A stretch of DNA of 24,594 nt, taken from contig CALBIC010000096.1 in the NCBI GenBank assembly GCA_937892915.1, forward strand, positions 1 to 24,594. The letters run 5' to 3'. A model generated the notes under the pieces. It worked only from the letters and a program-made list of their open reading frames with translations, was not told the DNA's origin and did not search any database. The position numbers and the translations under genes were made by a program. The stretch comes from UBA5972 sp002430125 (GTDB taxonomy: Bacteria > Pseudomonadota > Alphaproteobacteria > Rhodobacterales > Rhodobacteraceae). Of the stretch, positions 1 through 10,365 are shown piece after piece (position 1 is the stretch's first letter; each line of letters begins with the position of its first letter).

Positions 1-62
1 ACACTCTCTTATCAAATACCGCTATTTGGACCCATAGGCGCTGACGTCAGACAGTTGAAACC

Positions 63-532
63 ATGCTGGACAGTTGCGATCTGCCCAGCGGCGGGGCCTA
101 TACGTCTGTGGGCACCTATGATCACGATGAAATCCTGACGATGCTTACATTTTTGCATTCGGCGACGGGTGCCGATGTGGCCGGCATGGTGAACGCCTTT
201 GGCCGAAACCTGTTTGGCCAACTGGTGCTGCAGCATCCGTGGATTGTTGAAAACAGCATTTCATTGCTGGACTTTCTGGAAGGCATAGAAACCCATATCC
301 ACCGCGAAGTGCGCAAGCTTTACCCCGATGCGGAATTGCCAACGTTTGATACCGAAAGACCGCGCAGCGGAATGCTGGTGATGAATTATCATTCCACACG
401 CCCCTTTGTTGACCTTGCGCATGGGATGATCCTGGGGGCGGTTGATCACTTCAAGAACACCGTGCAGATCACGCGACATCATGCTGACGAACCCGGTGGT
501 TTTGGCGCCCGGTTTGAAGTGTCTGTCGCCGA

Positions 533-536
<4 letters not shown>
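63..536 (+). CDS. H-NOX (heme nitric oxide/oxygen binding) sensor protein, 5' end disrupted or missing
   Basis: The product is a cytoplasmic heme-domain protein of the H-NOX (HNOB) family, which binds NO through a histidine-ligated heme and controls a partner kinase. From the ATG at 63 it has 157 residues. The proximal heme ligand is His80 in IHREVRKLYP, and the heme-propionate motif Y-x-S-x-R is at residues 109-113 (YHSTR). Family members usually carry about 24 more N-terminal residues. Here an in-frame TGA at 42-44 forbids an upstream start in this frame. Bases 37-48 read G-A-D-V in another frame and 54-62 read V-E-T just before the ATG, so together they would match the family's GxDVVxxx helix if bases 49-53 (AGACA) were absent. 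Either the gene is damaged, or the sequence near the edge is wrong, or a short protein is made. The stop overlaps the next gene's start, the standard arrangement for H-NOX and its cognate kinase. Family call is firm; the true start is unknown. Confidence 0.85.
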
Positions 537-2809
<2,273 letters not shown>

Positions 2810-2917
2810 AACCGGTTCCTGAAACACCGCCAACGCGTCATGAAAACAGGCTTTGCGCCGGTTCGGTTTTGGCGCTGAATGGTCGCCTGCCCGGTGCGAA
2901 ACGTCGTGTGCATGTGG

Positions 2918-3430
2918 TCAGTCGCAAAGTCTGGTTCTGACCCTTAATGCGGTTGGACACTTGGCCGGTTCTTCAAATGGGATAACAAATTCAAGGTAGT
3001 TCGTACCGCCTACCCGTTGATGGTAAAGCTGGCGGGTCAGATGCCGGATCAGGAACCAGCCGAACCCGCCTTCCGGCAAATCCTTTCGGCAAGTGGCTGG
3101 GCCAACGAGATTTCCGGCCGGTAAGCCGCTTTCAGGTAAAGGCCGGCCATTGTCGGCCACCAAACATTTCAACGCCGCGTCAACAACCGTCATCCGGCTC
3201 CGCACGACCCCCGGTGCGACCCCCGAAAAGGCGTGTTCGACAATGTTATTGTAAACCTCGGCGAGAATTGTTTCGACCTTTTCAACTTCATCAGAATCGA
3301 CCCCGAATTCCTGTAACTTCTGTGACAGGTCGGTCAGGGCTTGACGCGTTGCCGTGTCAGAGGCGCAAAACGACTGATAGATCGTTTGCTTGTGGCCCAA
3401 ACCACCAATTGAAAGCATGTCCATTTTCAC
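2918..3430 (-). CDS. RsbW/SpoIIAB-like anti-sigma-type serine kinase (HATPase_c_2)
   Basis: This protein of 170 residues belongs to the GHKL-fold switch kinases that phosphorylate a STAS partner on serine and release or capture a target protein. The N-box reads EVYNNIVEHAF near residues 60-70, the G1-like box is VADNGRPLP, and the second glycine-rich box is EGGFGWFLIRHL near 140. I chose the GTG at 3430 because GAAGGA lies 7 bases upstream; an ATG two codons in (3424) is possible. It is the second gene of a two-gene operon, 11 bases behind the STAS gene, and its ribosome site overlaps that gene's stop. No sigma factor or PP2C phosphatase is in view, so the binding target cannot be named. Confidence 0.85.
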   Translation of the reverse strand: MKMDMLSIGGLGHKQTIYQSFCASDTATRQALTDLSQKLQEFGVDSDEVEKVETILAEVYNNIVEHAFSGVAPGVVRSRMTVVDAALKCLVADNGRPLPESGLPAGNLVGPATCRKDLPEGGFGWFLIRHLTRQLYHQRVGGTNYLEFVIPFEEPAKCPTALRVRTRLCD

Positions 3431-3441
3431 AACACGTTCCT

Positions 3442-3795
3442 TCAGATAAACATCGCGCTTTTCGGGGGTGCCGCAACAGCGGCGTCAACGCTGTCAAAAA
3501 TCGAAAAGACAGAATCCATACGTGTCAGCCTGAAAACCCGGTCAACCGCGGGCGTCAGGCAGGCAAGGTCAAACACCCGGTCCGGCCCCAGCAATTTGAA
3601 CACCGCCACGACAGCACCTAGGCCGCTGCTATCCATGAATTTCACCGCCCCCATGTTCAAGACAACGCGCTGTGCGTCCTCGCCCGCCAACTGGCGGAAT
3701 TCATCTTTGAATTTGATCGCCACAAGCGAATCCAAACGTTCGCCCAGACAATGCACCACAACCGTGCCGCCGATATTTTCTTGCTTCAGTTCCAT
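3442..3795 (-). CDS. STAS-domain anti-sigma factor antagonist (RsbV/SpoIIAA-like)
   Basis: The protein is 117 residues, a single STAS domain. The phosphorylation site motif MDSSGLGA is at residues 54-61; by comparison with SpoIIAA the acceptor is the second serine, Ser57. Unphosphorylated STAS proteins bind the RsbW-like kinase, which is the next gene downstream. A GGGGAA ribosome site lies just before the ATG at 3795. Promoter sequences must lie in the 154-base region shared with the divergent thiolase gene, but none is clear enough to call. The pair forms a classic partner-switch module. Confidence 0.9.
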   Translation of the reverse strand: MELKQENIGGTVVVHCLGERLDSLVAIKFKDEFRQLAGEDAQRVVLNMGAVKFMDSSGLGAVVAVFKLLGPDRVFDLACLTPAVDRVFRLTRMDSVFSIFDSVDAAVAAPPKSAMFI

Positions 3796-3949
3796 AGCTT
3801 CCCCGCATTACTCACCAAGGCAGCATCGGCAAATTCGGTTAAGCAATGCTTTTCAGGCGCACCAAAATTACAGACAATTGCGTCTTTCCCTTGCCCGCAC
3901 GGGGTTTTCTTGAAATATCTTCCGTACAGAAAACCAACAGGAGCGTGAC

Positions 3950-5128
3950 ATGGACACAGTTGTAATCACCGGAGCTGCGCGCACTGCGATGGCCGGTTTT
4001 CAAGGTGCGTTTGCAGGCGAAACCGCAGCCACGCTTGGCGGTGTGGCAATTAAGGCAGCACTTGAAAATGCGGGTATCGCGCCGGGTTTGGTGAACGAAG
4101 TGCTGATGGGCTGCGTTTTGCCTGCGGGTCAGGGTCAAGCCCCGGCGCGGCAGGCTGGATTTGCCGCCGGTTTGGGCGAGGAGGTTCCAGCCACCACGCT
4201 GAACAAGATGTGCGGCTCGGGTATGCGCACAGCGATGATGGCCTATGACCAACTGGCGTTGGGCCATAGCGGTGTGATCGTCGCTGGTGGCATGGAAAGT
4301 ATGACCAATGCGCCGTATTTGCTGCCAAATATGCGCAGTGGTGCGCGGCTTGGGCATGGGCAGGCAATGGATCACATGTTTCTGGACGGGCTTGAAGACG
4401 CCTATGACAAGGGCCGTTTGATGGGCACATTTGCCGAGGATTGCGCGCAAGCCTTTCAGTTTACCCGCGAAGCGCAGGATGAATACGCAATTGCATCGCT
4501 CACGCGGGCGCTGGCTGCGGAAAACCGCGGCGCTTTTGCGGGCGAAATCGCGCCGGTAACGGTGCGCAACCGCAAAGGTGAAACCGTGGTTGCAACGGAT
4601 GAGCAACCGCAATCCGCGCGGCCGGAAAAAATCCCGACGCTCAAGCCCGCCTTTCACAAAGATGGCACTGTGACGGCGGCGAATTCGTCGTCGATTTCTG
4701 ATGGGGCGGCGGCGCTGATCTTGACCCGTGAAAGCATCGCAAAGGCCGAGAACCTGCCGCTTCGGGCGCGCATTGTCGGCCATGCCAGCCATGCGCAAGC
4801 GCCGGGTTTGTTCACGACCGCCCCGGTTCCGGCCGCCAGAAAGCTGCTGGACCGGATCGGCTGGAAGATCAGCGATGTCGATCTGTGGGAGGTGAACGAG
4901 GCGTTTGCCGTCGTGCCGATGGCGTTCATGCATGAAATGGGCGTTTCGCATGATATCGTCAACGTGAATGGCGGGGCTTGCGCGCTGGGGCATCCGATTG
5001 GCGCCAGTGGTGCGCGGATTATCGTAACGCTGCTGCATGCGCTGGAAGCACGCGGTCTGAAACGAGGTGTCGCGACGATTTGTATCGGCGGCGGTGAAGG
5101 TACGGCGATTGCGATTGAACGGCCATGA
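3950..5128 (+). CDS. Acetyl-CoA acetyltransferase (thiolase II family)
   Basis: This is a cytosolic biosynthetic-type thiolase of 392 residues, the usual family length, joining or cleaving acetyl-CoA units (acetoacetyl-CoA). The nucleophile Cys88 is in LNKMCGSGM, the GHP histidine is His348 and the second catalytic cysteine is Cys378 in CIGGGEG. These are essentially the same positions as in the Zoogloea enzyme. AGGAG lies a few bases before the ATG at 3950. The stop overlaps the start of the next gene by 4 bases. No beta-ketothiolase partner genes (phaB, CoA transferase) are adjacent, so whether it serves polyhydroxybutyrate synthesis, ketone body use or another route cannot be decided from here. 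Confidence 0.93.
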   Translation: MDTVVITGAARTAMAGFQGAFAGETAATLGGVAIKAALENAGIAPGLVNEVLMGCVLPAGQGQAPARQAGFAAGLGEEVPATTLNKMCGSGMRTAMMAYDQLALGHSGVIVAGGMESMTNAPYLLPNMRSGARLGHGQAMDHMFLDGLEDAYDKGRLMGTFAEDCAQAFQFTREAQDEYAIASLTRALAAENRGAFAGEIAPVTVRNRKGETVVATDEQPQSARPEKIPTLKPAFHKDGTVTAANSSSISDGAAALILTRESIAKAENLPLRARIVGHASHAQAPGLFTTAPVPAARKLLDRIGWKISDVDLWEVNEAFAVVPMAFMHEMGVSHDIVNVNGGACALGHPIGASGARIIVTLLHALEARGLKRGVATICIGGGEGTAIAIERP

Positions 5129-5577
5129 TGGCGGTTGATTACGGCGAACTCGGGCCGCGTCTGATCGCACTTTGTGACGGTGAGGCCGACCATATCGCCG
5201 TGATGGCCAGTGTGGCTTGCGAGGTGTTTCACGCCGATGACCGGTTTGACTGGGTTGGGTTTTACCGCAATGTGGGGGATCGAACCTTGAAAATTGGCCC
5301 TTATCAGGGCGGACACGGCTGCCTGACGATCCCGTTTGACAAAGGTGTTTGCGGGGCGGCGGCGCGCTTGCGGCAAACGCAGTTGGTGCCGGATGTCGAA
5401 GCATTTGACGGACATATCGCCTGTGCGGCGTCGACCCGGTCTGAACTGGTGGTGCCGGTTTTTGATGCAACCGGGGCTTTGATCGCGGTGTTTGACATCG
5501 ACAGCGACCAGCCGGATGCGTTTACCGAACGTGACGCCGCAGAAATGGAAACTCTGATGGTGCGGTTGTTTGCCTGA
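5125..5577 (+). CDS. msrC: GAF-domain free methionine-R-sulfoxide reductase
   Basis: The product has 150 residues and one GAF fold. It carries the three-cysteine signature of the fRMsr family: Cys66 (GHGCLTI), Cys76 (GVCGAA) and Cys100 (GHIACAAS), with spacings of 10 and 24 residues as in E. coli MsrC (84, 94, 118). The enzyme reduces free L-methionine-R-sulfoxide using thioredoxin. The conserved tail SELVVPVFD...DIDSD is also present. The start overlaps the thiolase stop (ATGA at 5125), so the two are probably co-translated although the functions look unrelated. A second ATG at 5128 is equally possible. One difference from the common motif is Ala in place of Asp after HIAC. Confidence 0.82.
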   Translation: MMAVDYGELGPRLIALCDGEADHIAVMASVACEVFHADDRFDWVGFYRNVGDRTLKIGPYQGGHGCLTIPFDKGVCGAAARLRQTQLVPDVEAFDGHIACAASTRSELVVPVFDATGALIAVFDIDSDQPDAFTERDAAEMETLMVRLFA

Positions 5578-5610
5578 AGGCGTGGTTGCGAAATCTGAAC
5601 TGAAGGCGCT

Positions 5611-6098
5611 TTAGGGCCGCTCGGCGCAGGTGCCGCGCACATCGTCAACCGGTGCCAGTTCCATCGTCATATCTTCGTCAAGCCGCTGAAAAAAGGCAAA
5701 GTCGCGGGTTATATATTCGGGGCCGGGGCGTGATTTTCCGCCAAAATGCACGCGGACAATCAGGACATTTATACTGCGGATAAAAGTATATGAAACCGTT
5801 GCCGGGATGCCGCTGTTTGGGTCACTATCAGCGGGTATTCCCATTTCAGGCGGTCCGCATCGTCTTGGGTGACGATCCCTGCCTTGTTTGCTTGCCGGGC
5901 AACCGTGCCGGTCAAGATGTGGCGTTGGCTTTGCGGCAGCAGCATTTCAAGCGACGCTTTGTTGTAAGGTCCGGTCACATAGTCGGTGATGTTGCAATCC
6001 ACCGTATTTGCGATTGCACCATCGGGCCGCAACCGGATTCTACACTGAAATCGGCCTTGCCGCAAACCGTTTAAGCCAAAGCCCGGCTGGGAACCCAC
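5611..6098 (-). pseudogene. Unidentified small protein gene broken by a probable one-base frameshift
   Basis: Two overlapping minus-strand reading frames together look like one protein. The upstream frame runs from about 6098 to a stop at 5769 and ends plausibly at KWEYPLIVT; the downstream frame continues as PNSGIPATVSYTF and stays open to 5611. Adding one C to the CCC at 5819-5821 (GGG on the plus strand) joins them smoothly into about 160 residues. The start is unclear: a GTG at 6098 overlaps the VOC gene by 28 bases, while a TTG at 6065 would start just after its stop. No signal peptide is visible, so the 5' part may also be missing. I do not recognise the family. Two cysteines (FQCRIRLRPDG, VDCNI) could be paired. 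It may be a true pseudogene or a sequencing error in a homopolymer. Confidence 0.55.
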
Positions 6099-6493
6099 GC
6101 ATATCCGTTTTCACACAGAATATAGGCCTCGCGCAGGCCATGCGGCTTGTCGGTTGGGGTTTGCAGGATCAAACCGCCAAAGGCTGTGGCGCGGTCTGTG
6201 GCCTGATCGGGGTCGGTATCATAAAGCCTGATCTCGATTCCCGCGCCGCGTGGCAGGGTTTCGGGCAACAAGCCAAGCAACGGGTTTGAATGATAGGTCG
6301 CGTCAGCGTGGAGCTGAAACACCTGCGCGCCGTAAGTCATGATCGCGAAATCATCCGAGATCTGATGGGCCTGCATTTCAAATACCTGCACCAGAAATTC
6401 GGCCAAGCCACGCACGTCGCGCACCAAAAGGTTCAGGCCTATGCCTTTCAGGCTGGCGCCGAATACGCCCGCGCTAACGTTTTCATAGTCCAT
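6071..6493 (-). CDS. VOC (glyoxalase/bleomycin resistance/dioxygenase) family protein
   Basis: This is a small single-domain protein of about 140 residues with the vicinal-oxygen-chelate pattern: a beta strand GIGLNLLVRDV, then a helix AEFLVQVFEM, and a second half GIEIRLYDTDP...GGLILQTPTDKPHG. Metal ligands cannot be assigned securely, so the substrate is unknown. I chose the ATG at 6493 because the protein then begins in the usual way; a TTG at 6520 and a GTG at 6511 would add up to nine residues. It is divergent from ade, with about 54 bases between the starts, and lies directly upstream of the frameshifted gene. Confidence 0.75.
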   Translation of the reverse strand: MDYENVSAGVFGASLKGIGLNLLVRDVRGLAEFLVQVFEMQAHQISDDFAIMTYGAQVFQLHADATYHSNPLLGLLPETLPRGAGIEIRLYDTDPDQATDRATAFGGLILQTPTDKPHGLREAYILCENGYAWVPSRALA

Positions 6494-6547
6494 CTGGTGA
6501 TCTTTCGACACATTACGCAACAGCAGGCTTGAACACGGTTATCGCCT

Positions 6548-8377
6548 GTGTCAATCTTGGATATGATAAAAACACCCACCCCCCCGCTGAAATCCTGGCC
6601 TGATGCCGCTGCGCGTTTGGTCGCTGTTGCTGCGGGTCGTTCGCCTGCTGATCTGGTGATTACCAACTGCCAATGGGTCAACGTGCATTCCCGCGAAGTG
6701 CTGCCCGACAGCCAGATCGCCATTGCTGACGGTCGGTTCGCCTATTGCGGGCCGGATGCAAGCCATTGCATCGGGCCTAAGACTGAAATCATTGATGCTG
6801 GCGGAATGTTTGCCATTCCGGGGCTGTGTGACGGGCATATGCATATTGAAAGCGGCATGTTGACACCCGGGCAGTTTGCCCGCGCGGTGATCCCGCATGG
6901 TACGACGAGTATGTTCACCGACCCGCATGAAATCGCCAACGTGCTTGGGCTTTATGGCGTGCGCCTGATGCATGACGACGCGATGATGCAGCCGGTCAAT
7001 ATTTACACACAGATGCCGTCTTGCGCGCCGTCCGCGCCGGGGTTGGAGACCACGGGGCATGAACTTGGCCCTGACGAGGTGGAACAGGCGATGGCTTGGC
7101 CGGGGATCATTGGGCTTGGCGAGATGATGAATTTTCCCGGTGTGGTCAATGGCGATCCCAAAATGCTGGCGGAAATTGCTGCAACCCAGCGCGCCGGTAA
7201 AACCGTGGGCGGGCATTATGCCAGCCCCGATTTAGGGCCTGCGTTCAGTGCCTATGTGGCGGGCGGGCCTGCGGATGATCACGAGGGCACGCAAGAAGCC
7301 GACGCAATTGCGCGGGTGCGTCAGGGGATGCGGGCGATGCTGCGGCTGGGATCAGCCTGGTATGACGTAAAGGCGCAGATCACTGCGATCACTGAAAAAG
7401 GTCTGGATTCGCGTAATTTCATTCTGTGTACCGATGATTGCCATTCCGGCACGCTGGTGAACGAAGGACATATGAACCGGGTTGTCCGCCACGCCATTGA
7501 TTGCGGATGTGATCCGCTGGTGGCGTTGCAAATGGCGACGATCAACACGGCGACACATTTTGGGCTGGAGCGCGAGATCGGGTCGATCACGCCGGGGCGG
7601 CGGGCCGATGTTGTGCTGACCTCGGACCTCAGGACTTTGCCGATCCATCGGGTGATTGCTCGCGGTCGTACTTTGGCGATTGACGGTGTTTTGATGGCCG
7701 AGGCGGAACAATTTGGCTGGCCGGATGCGGCGCGTAAAACGGTTAATCTGGGCAAGCATCTGGCAGCAGATGATTTCGCGATACATGCGCCCGAAGGGGC
7801 CAACGCGGTCAAGGTCAAGGTGATTGGTGTCGTTGAAAACCAAGCACCAACCAAGGCGCTGACGGCTGAACTTGAGGTGCGCGACGGCTTGGTTGAAGGT
7901 GATCAGGCCAAGGATGTCTGCCAGATCGCGCTGGTCGAACGACATCGCGGCACCGGGGCGGTGACCAATGCGTTTGTGTCGGGCTTTACCTATAAGGGTG
8001 ATTGCGCCGTTGCTTCAACCGTGGCGCATGACAGCCATCATATGATCGTGGTCGGCACCAGCCGCGCCGATATGGCCTTGGCAGCGAACCGTTTGGGCGA
8101 GGTCGGCGGCGGCATAACCGTTTGGCGCGATGGCAAGGAACTGGCGCTGGTGCGTCTGCCGATTGCCGGTCTGATGTCCGACGCCCCGGCCGAGGAAGTC
8201 GCGGCAGCCGCCGACGCGATGGTGCGTGCGATGGCGGAATGCGGTGCGACCCTGAACAATGGCTATATGCAGCATTCCCTGCTGGCGCTGGTTGTCATAC
8301 CGGAATTACGGATTTCCGATATGGGCCTGATTGATGTCACGCGGTTTGAAAAGACCGATTTATTTGAAAAGATGTGA
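6548..8377 (+). CDS. ade: Adenine deaminase
   Basis: The protein (609 residues from a GTG start) matches adenine deaminases of the amidohydrolase superfamily, which convert adenine to hypoxanthine and ammonia. The metal-binding HMHIES motif is at residues 97-102, followed by HGTTSMFTDPHEIANV; CTDDCHS and the C-terminal half with GGGITVWRDG and GLMSD are also typical. E. coli Ade has 588 residues. An ATG at 6563 would give a protein five residues shorter; no strong ribosome site separates the two. The AMP nucleosidase gene follows after 3 bases, so the pair forms an AMP-to-hypoxanthine route in one operon. Confidence 0.95.
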   Translation: MSILDMIKTPTPPLKSWPDAAARLVAVAAGRSPADLVITNCQWVNVHSREVLPDSQIAIADGRFAYCGPDASHCIGPKTEIIDAGGMFAIPGLCDGHMHIESGMLTPGQFARAVIPHGTTSMFTDPHEIANVLGLYGVRLMHDDAMMQPVNIYTQMPSCAPSAPGLETTGHELGPDEVEQAMAWPGIIGLGEMMNFPGVVNGDPKMLAEIAATQRAGKTVGGHYASPDLGPAFSAYVAGGPADDHEGTQEADAIARVRQGMRAMLRLGSAWYDVKAQITAITEKGLDSRNFILCTDDCHSGTLVNEGHMNRVVRHAIDCGCDPLVALQMATINTATHFGLEREIGSITPGRRADVVLTSDLRTLPIHRVIARGRTLAIDGVLMAEAEQFGWPDAARKTVNLGKHLAADDFAIHAPEGANAVKVKVIGVVENQAPTKALTAELEVRDGLVEGDQAKDVCQIALVERHRGTGAVTNAFVSGFTYKGDCAVASTVAHDSHHMIVVGTSRADMALAANRLGEVGGGITVWRDGKELALVRLPIAGLMSDAPAEEVAAAADAMVRAMAECGATLNNGYMQHSLLALVVIPELRISDMGLIDVTRFEKTDLFEKM

Positions 8378-8380
8378 ACT

Positions 8381-9862
8381 TTGAACCTTGAACCTCATAA
8401 CCTGCCTTTGGCGGAACCACCGGAATATCCGGCTGAACAATTTGACAATGCCGAAGCCGCGGTTGCCCGGCTGAAGTTGCTATATGATCAGGCCACGGAT
8501 TTCCTGAAGGCCGAGTTTCAGGCCACCCTTGCCGGGCGCAAACCGCAGGCACGGTATCGGGCCTATTATCCCGAGATCTGCCTGACAACGACCAGTTTTG
8601 CCCATATCGACAGCCGTCTGTCGTTTGGTCACGTGGCGGAACCCGGTACGTATTCCACCACGATAACCCGGCCTGAACTGTTTGACGGCTATCTGGTACA
8701 GCAAATCGGCCTGATCCTGGCCAGCCATCAGGTGCCGGTCACTGTGCGCCCGTCAACCACGCCGATCCCGGTGCATTTTGCGCTGCAAGACGATACCGAT
8801 GTGGCGGTCGGCAACTCGCAAGGTCTGGAATTTCATTTGCGCGATGTATTTGATGTCCCGGATTTGGCGACGACCAATGACCAGATCGTCAACGGGTTTC
8901 TGACCTCGCATCTGGATGGCCCTTCCCCGCTTGCGCCATTTACCGCCCAGCGCATTGATTATTCCTTGGCGCGGCTGTCGCATTATACCGCGACCGCGCC
9001 GACGCATTTCCAGAATTTCGTGCTGTTCACCAACTATAAATTCTATGTCGATGAGTTCGCCCGTTTTGCCGAAGGCGTTCTGGCTGACCCGACATCGGGT
9101 TATACGGAATTTGTGGCCCCCGGAAATAAGGTTTACCAGGCTGGCGAAACCATCGGCGAAACCACCCTCACCCCGCAAATGCCGGCGTTTCATTTGAAAC
9201 GCGCGAACGGCAACGGCATTACGCTGGTGAATATCGGGGTCGGCCCCAGCAATGCCAAAACCGCCACGGATCACATTGCAGTTTTGCGCCCGCATACCTG
9301 GCTGATGCTGGGGCATTGTGCGGGCCTCAGGAATTCGCAAAGTCTGGGGGATTTCGTGCTGGCGCATGCTTACCTGCGCGAAGACCATGTGCTTGACGCC
9401 GATTTGCCGGTCTGGGTGCCGGTGCCCGCTTTGGCGGAAATCCAGATCGCGCTGGAAAATGCCGTGGCCGAAGTTACGAAACTGACGGGGTATGACCTGA
9501 AACGGATCATGCGCACAGGCACTGTCGCCACGATTGACAATCGCAACTGGGAACTGCGCGACCAATCCGGCCCGGTGCAGCGCCTGTCGCAATCGCGCGC
9601 AATTGCGCTGGATATGGAAAGCGCCACCATCGCCGCAAACGGATTCAGGTTTCGCGTGCCGTATGGGACGTTGCTGTGCGTCAGCGATAAACCCCTGCAT
9701 GGCGAGCTGAAACTGCCCGGCATGGCCACTGAATTTTACAGCAGTCAGGTGTCGCGACATCTGAAAATAGGGATTCGTGCGCTGGAAAGCCTGCGCGATA
9801 TGCCGCTTGAAAGGTTGCATTCGCGGAAGCTCAGGACCTTTGAAGAGACAGCATTTTTGTAA
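8381..9862 (+). CDS. amn: AMP nucleosidase
   Basis: This enzyme splits AMP into adenine and ribose 5-phosphate. The 493 residues fit the family (E. coli 484). The N-terminal AMP-nucleosidase domain contains RYRAYYPEICL and the C-terminal half is a nucleoside-phosphorylase fold with MLGHCAGLR near residue 310 and ALDMESATIAANGF near 410. The start is a TTG at 8381, since the only in-frame upstream ATG (8372) runs directly into a stop; ribosome-site support is weak, so expression may depend on coupling to ade, whose stop is 3 bases upstream. The adenine it makes is the substrate of the preceding gene's enzyme. Confidence 0.93.
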   Translation: MNLEPHNLPLAEPPEYPAEQFDNAEAAVARLKLLYDQATDFLKAEFQATLAGRKPQARYRAYYPEICLTTTSFAHIDSRLSFGHVAEPGTYSTTITRPELFDGYLVQQIGLILASHQVPVTVRPSTTPIPVHFALQDDTDVAVGNSQGLEFHLRDVFDVPDLATTNDQIVNGFLTSHLDGPSPLAPFTAQRIDYSLARLSHYTATAPTHFQNFVLFTNYKFYVDEFARFAEGVLADPTSGYTEFVAPGNKVYQAGETIGETTLTPQMPAFHLKRANGNGITLVNIGVGPSNAKTATDHIAVLRPHTWLMLGHCAGLRNSQSLGDFVLAHAYLREDHVLDADLPVWVPVPALAEIQIALENAVAEVTKLTGYDLKRIMRTGTVATIDNRNWELRDQSGPVQRLSQSRAIALDMESATIAANGFRFRVPYGTLLCVSDKPLHGELKLPGMATEFYSSQVSRHLKIGIRALESLRDMPLERLHSRKLRTFEETAFL

Positions 9863-9930
9863 TCGGCCAATAAAACTGCCAAAAATGATCGAAAATCGTC
9901 CGAACTTGGTATTTTTTGGTACACAAAAGA

Positions 9931-9959
9931 TTGAGTTGACCCGCCGTATCTAGTTAAAT
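9931..9959 (+). promoter_or_regulatory. Candidate sigma-70 promoter for the HU gene
   Basis: TTGAGT at 9931-9936 and TTAAAT at 9954-9959 are separated by 17 bases, and lie 47 bases before the HU start codon. Each hexamer matches 4 of 6 consensus positions, so this is a tentative call from spacing and position only. Confidence 0.35.
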
Positions 9960-10006
9960 GCGCACAATGAACCCCAACGGGTTGTATAACCAAGACAGGA
10001 AAGCCT

Positions 10007-10294
10007 ATGAGCAAACCAATGACAAAGACCCAACTCGTCGCCGCTTTGGCCGAGTCGACCGGCAGCGACAAAGCTGCTGCAAACCGTGCGCTTGACGCGC
10101 TAAGTGCGATTGTGACCAGTGAAGTTGCCGCTGGCGGGGCCGTGACCTTGCCGGGCCTTGGTAAATTCGCCTGCCGCGACCGTCCGGCGCGCATGGTGCG
10201 CAACCCGGCCACTGGCGAACAGATGGCCAAGGATGCCGACCGCGTGGTGAAAGTGACCATCGCCAAGGCGCTGAAAGACGTGATCAACACCTGA
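10007..10294 (+). CDS. hup: HU-family nucleoid DNA-binding protein
   Basis: The protein has 95 residues and the full HU/IHF fold: an N-terminal helical part (MTKTQLVAALAESTG), the GxGKF turn as LPGLGKFACRDR, and the beta-arm RNPATGEQM carrying the conserved Arg-Asn-Pro. It binds and bends DNA without strong sequence preference. AGGAAAG sits about 6 bases before the ATG. It stands alone, with a 144-base upstream region and an intrinsic terminator 36 bases after the stop, which fits a strongly expressed single-gene unit. HU rather than IHF is inferred from the sequence style; the subtype cannot be proven by eye. Confidence 0.93.
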   Translation: MSKPMTKTQLVAALAESTGSDKAAANRALDALSAIVTSEVAAGGAVTLPGLGKFACRDRPARMVRNPATGEQMAKDADRVVKVTIAKALKDVINT

Positions 10295-10330
10295 ACCGTT
10301 TAGGGCTTATGGCCCGAATGAGAAGTCTGT

Positions 10331-10360
10331 AAAGGTCGCCTAGTGGCGGCCTTTATTTTT
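10331..10360 (+). terminator. Intrinsic terminator after the HU gene
   Basis: AAAGGTCGCC (10331-10340) pairs with GGCGGCCTTT (10343-10352 region) around a TAGT loop with one G-T pair, followed by ATTTTT. It lies 36 bases after the HU stop and ends just before the EamA gene start. Confidence 0.88.
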
Positions 10361-10365
10361 GCGGA

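Noticed and set aside
2855..2875. GCGCC...GGCGC inverted repeat between the kinase and the RsbW-like gene as a terminator
   Set aside because: Only a 5-bp stem with an 11-base loop and no T run.
3839..5470. A 543-codon open frame on the minus strand opposite the thiolase and msrC genes
   Set aside because: The translation is rich in Arg, His and Pro with no domain sense, and both plus-strand genes have clear catalytic motifs; it is an antisense shadow of GC-rich coding sequence.
5815..5825. CCCAAAC heptamer at the break in the unidentified gene as a programmed -1 frameshift site
   Set aside because: The heptamer is in the slippery phase only for the downstream frame, not for the upstream frame that ribosomes would have to leave, so it cannot explain the shift.
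8753..9820. A 355-codon minus-strand frame opposite amn
   Set aside because: Same kind of shadow: no recognisable motif, fully inside a confidently identified gene.
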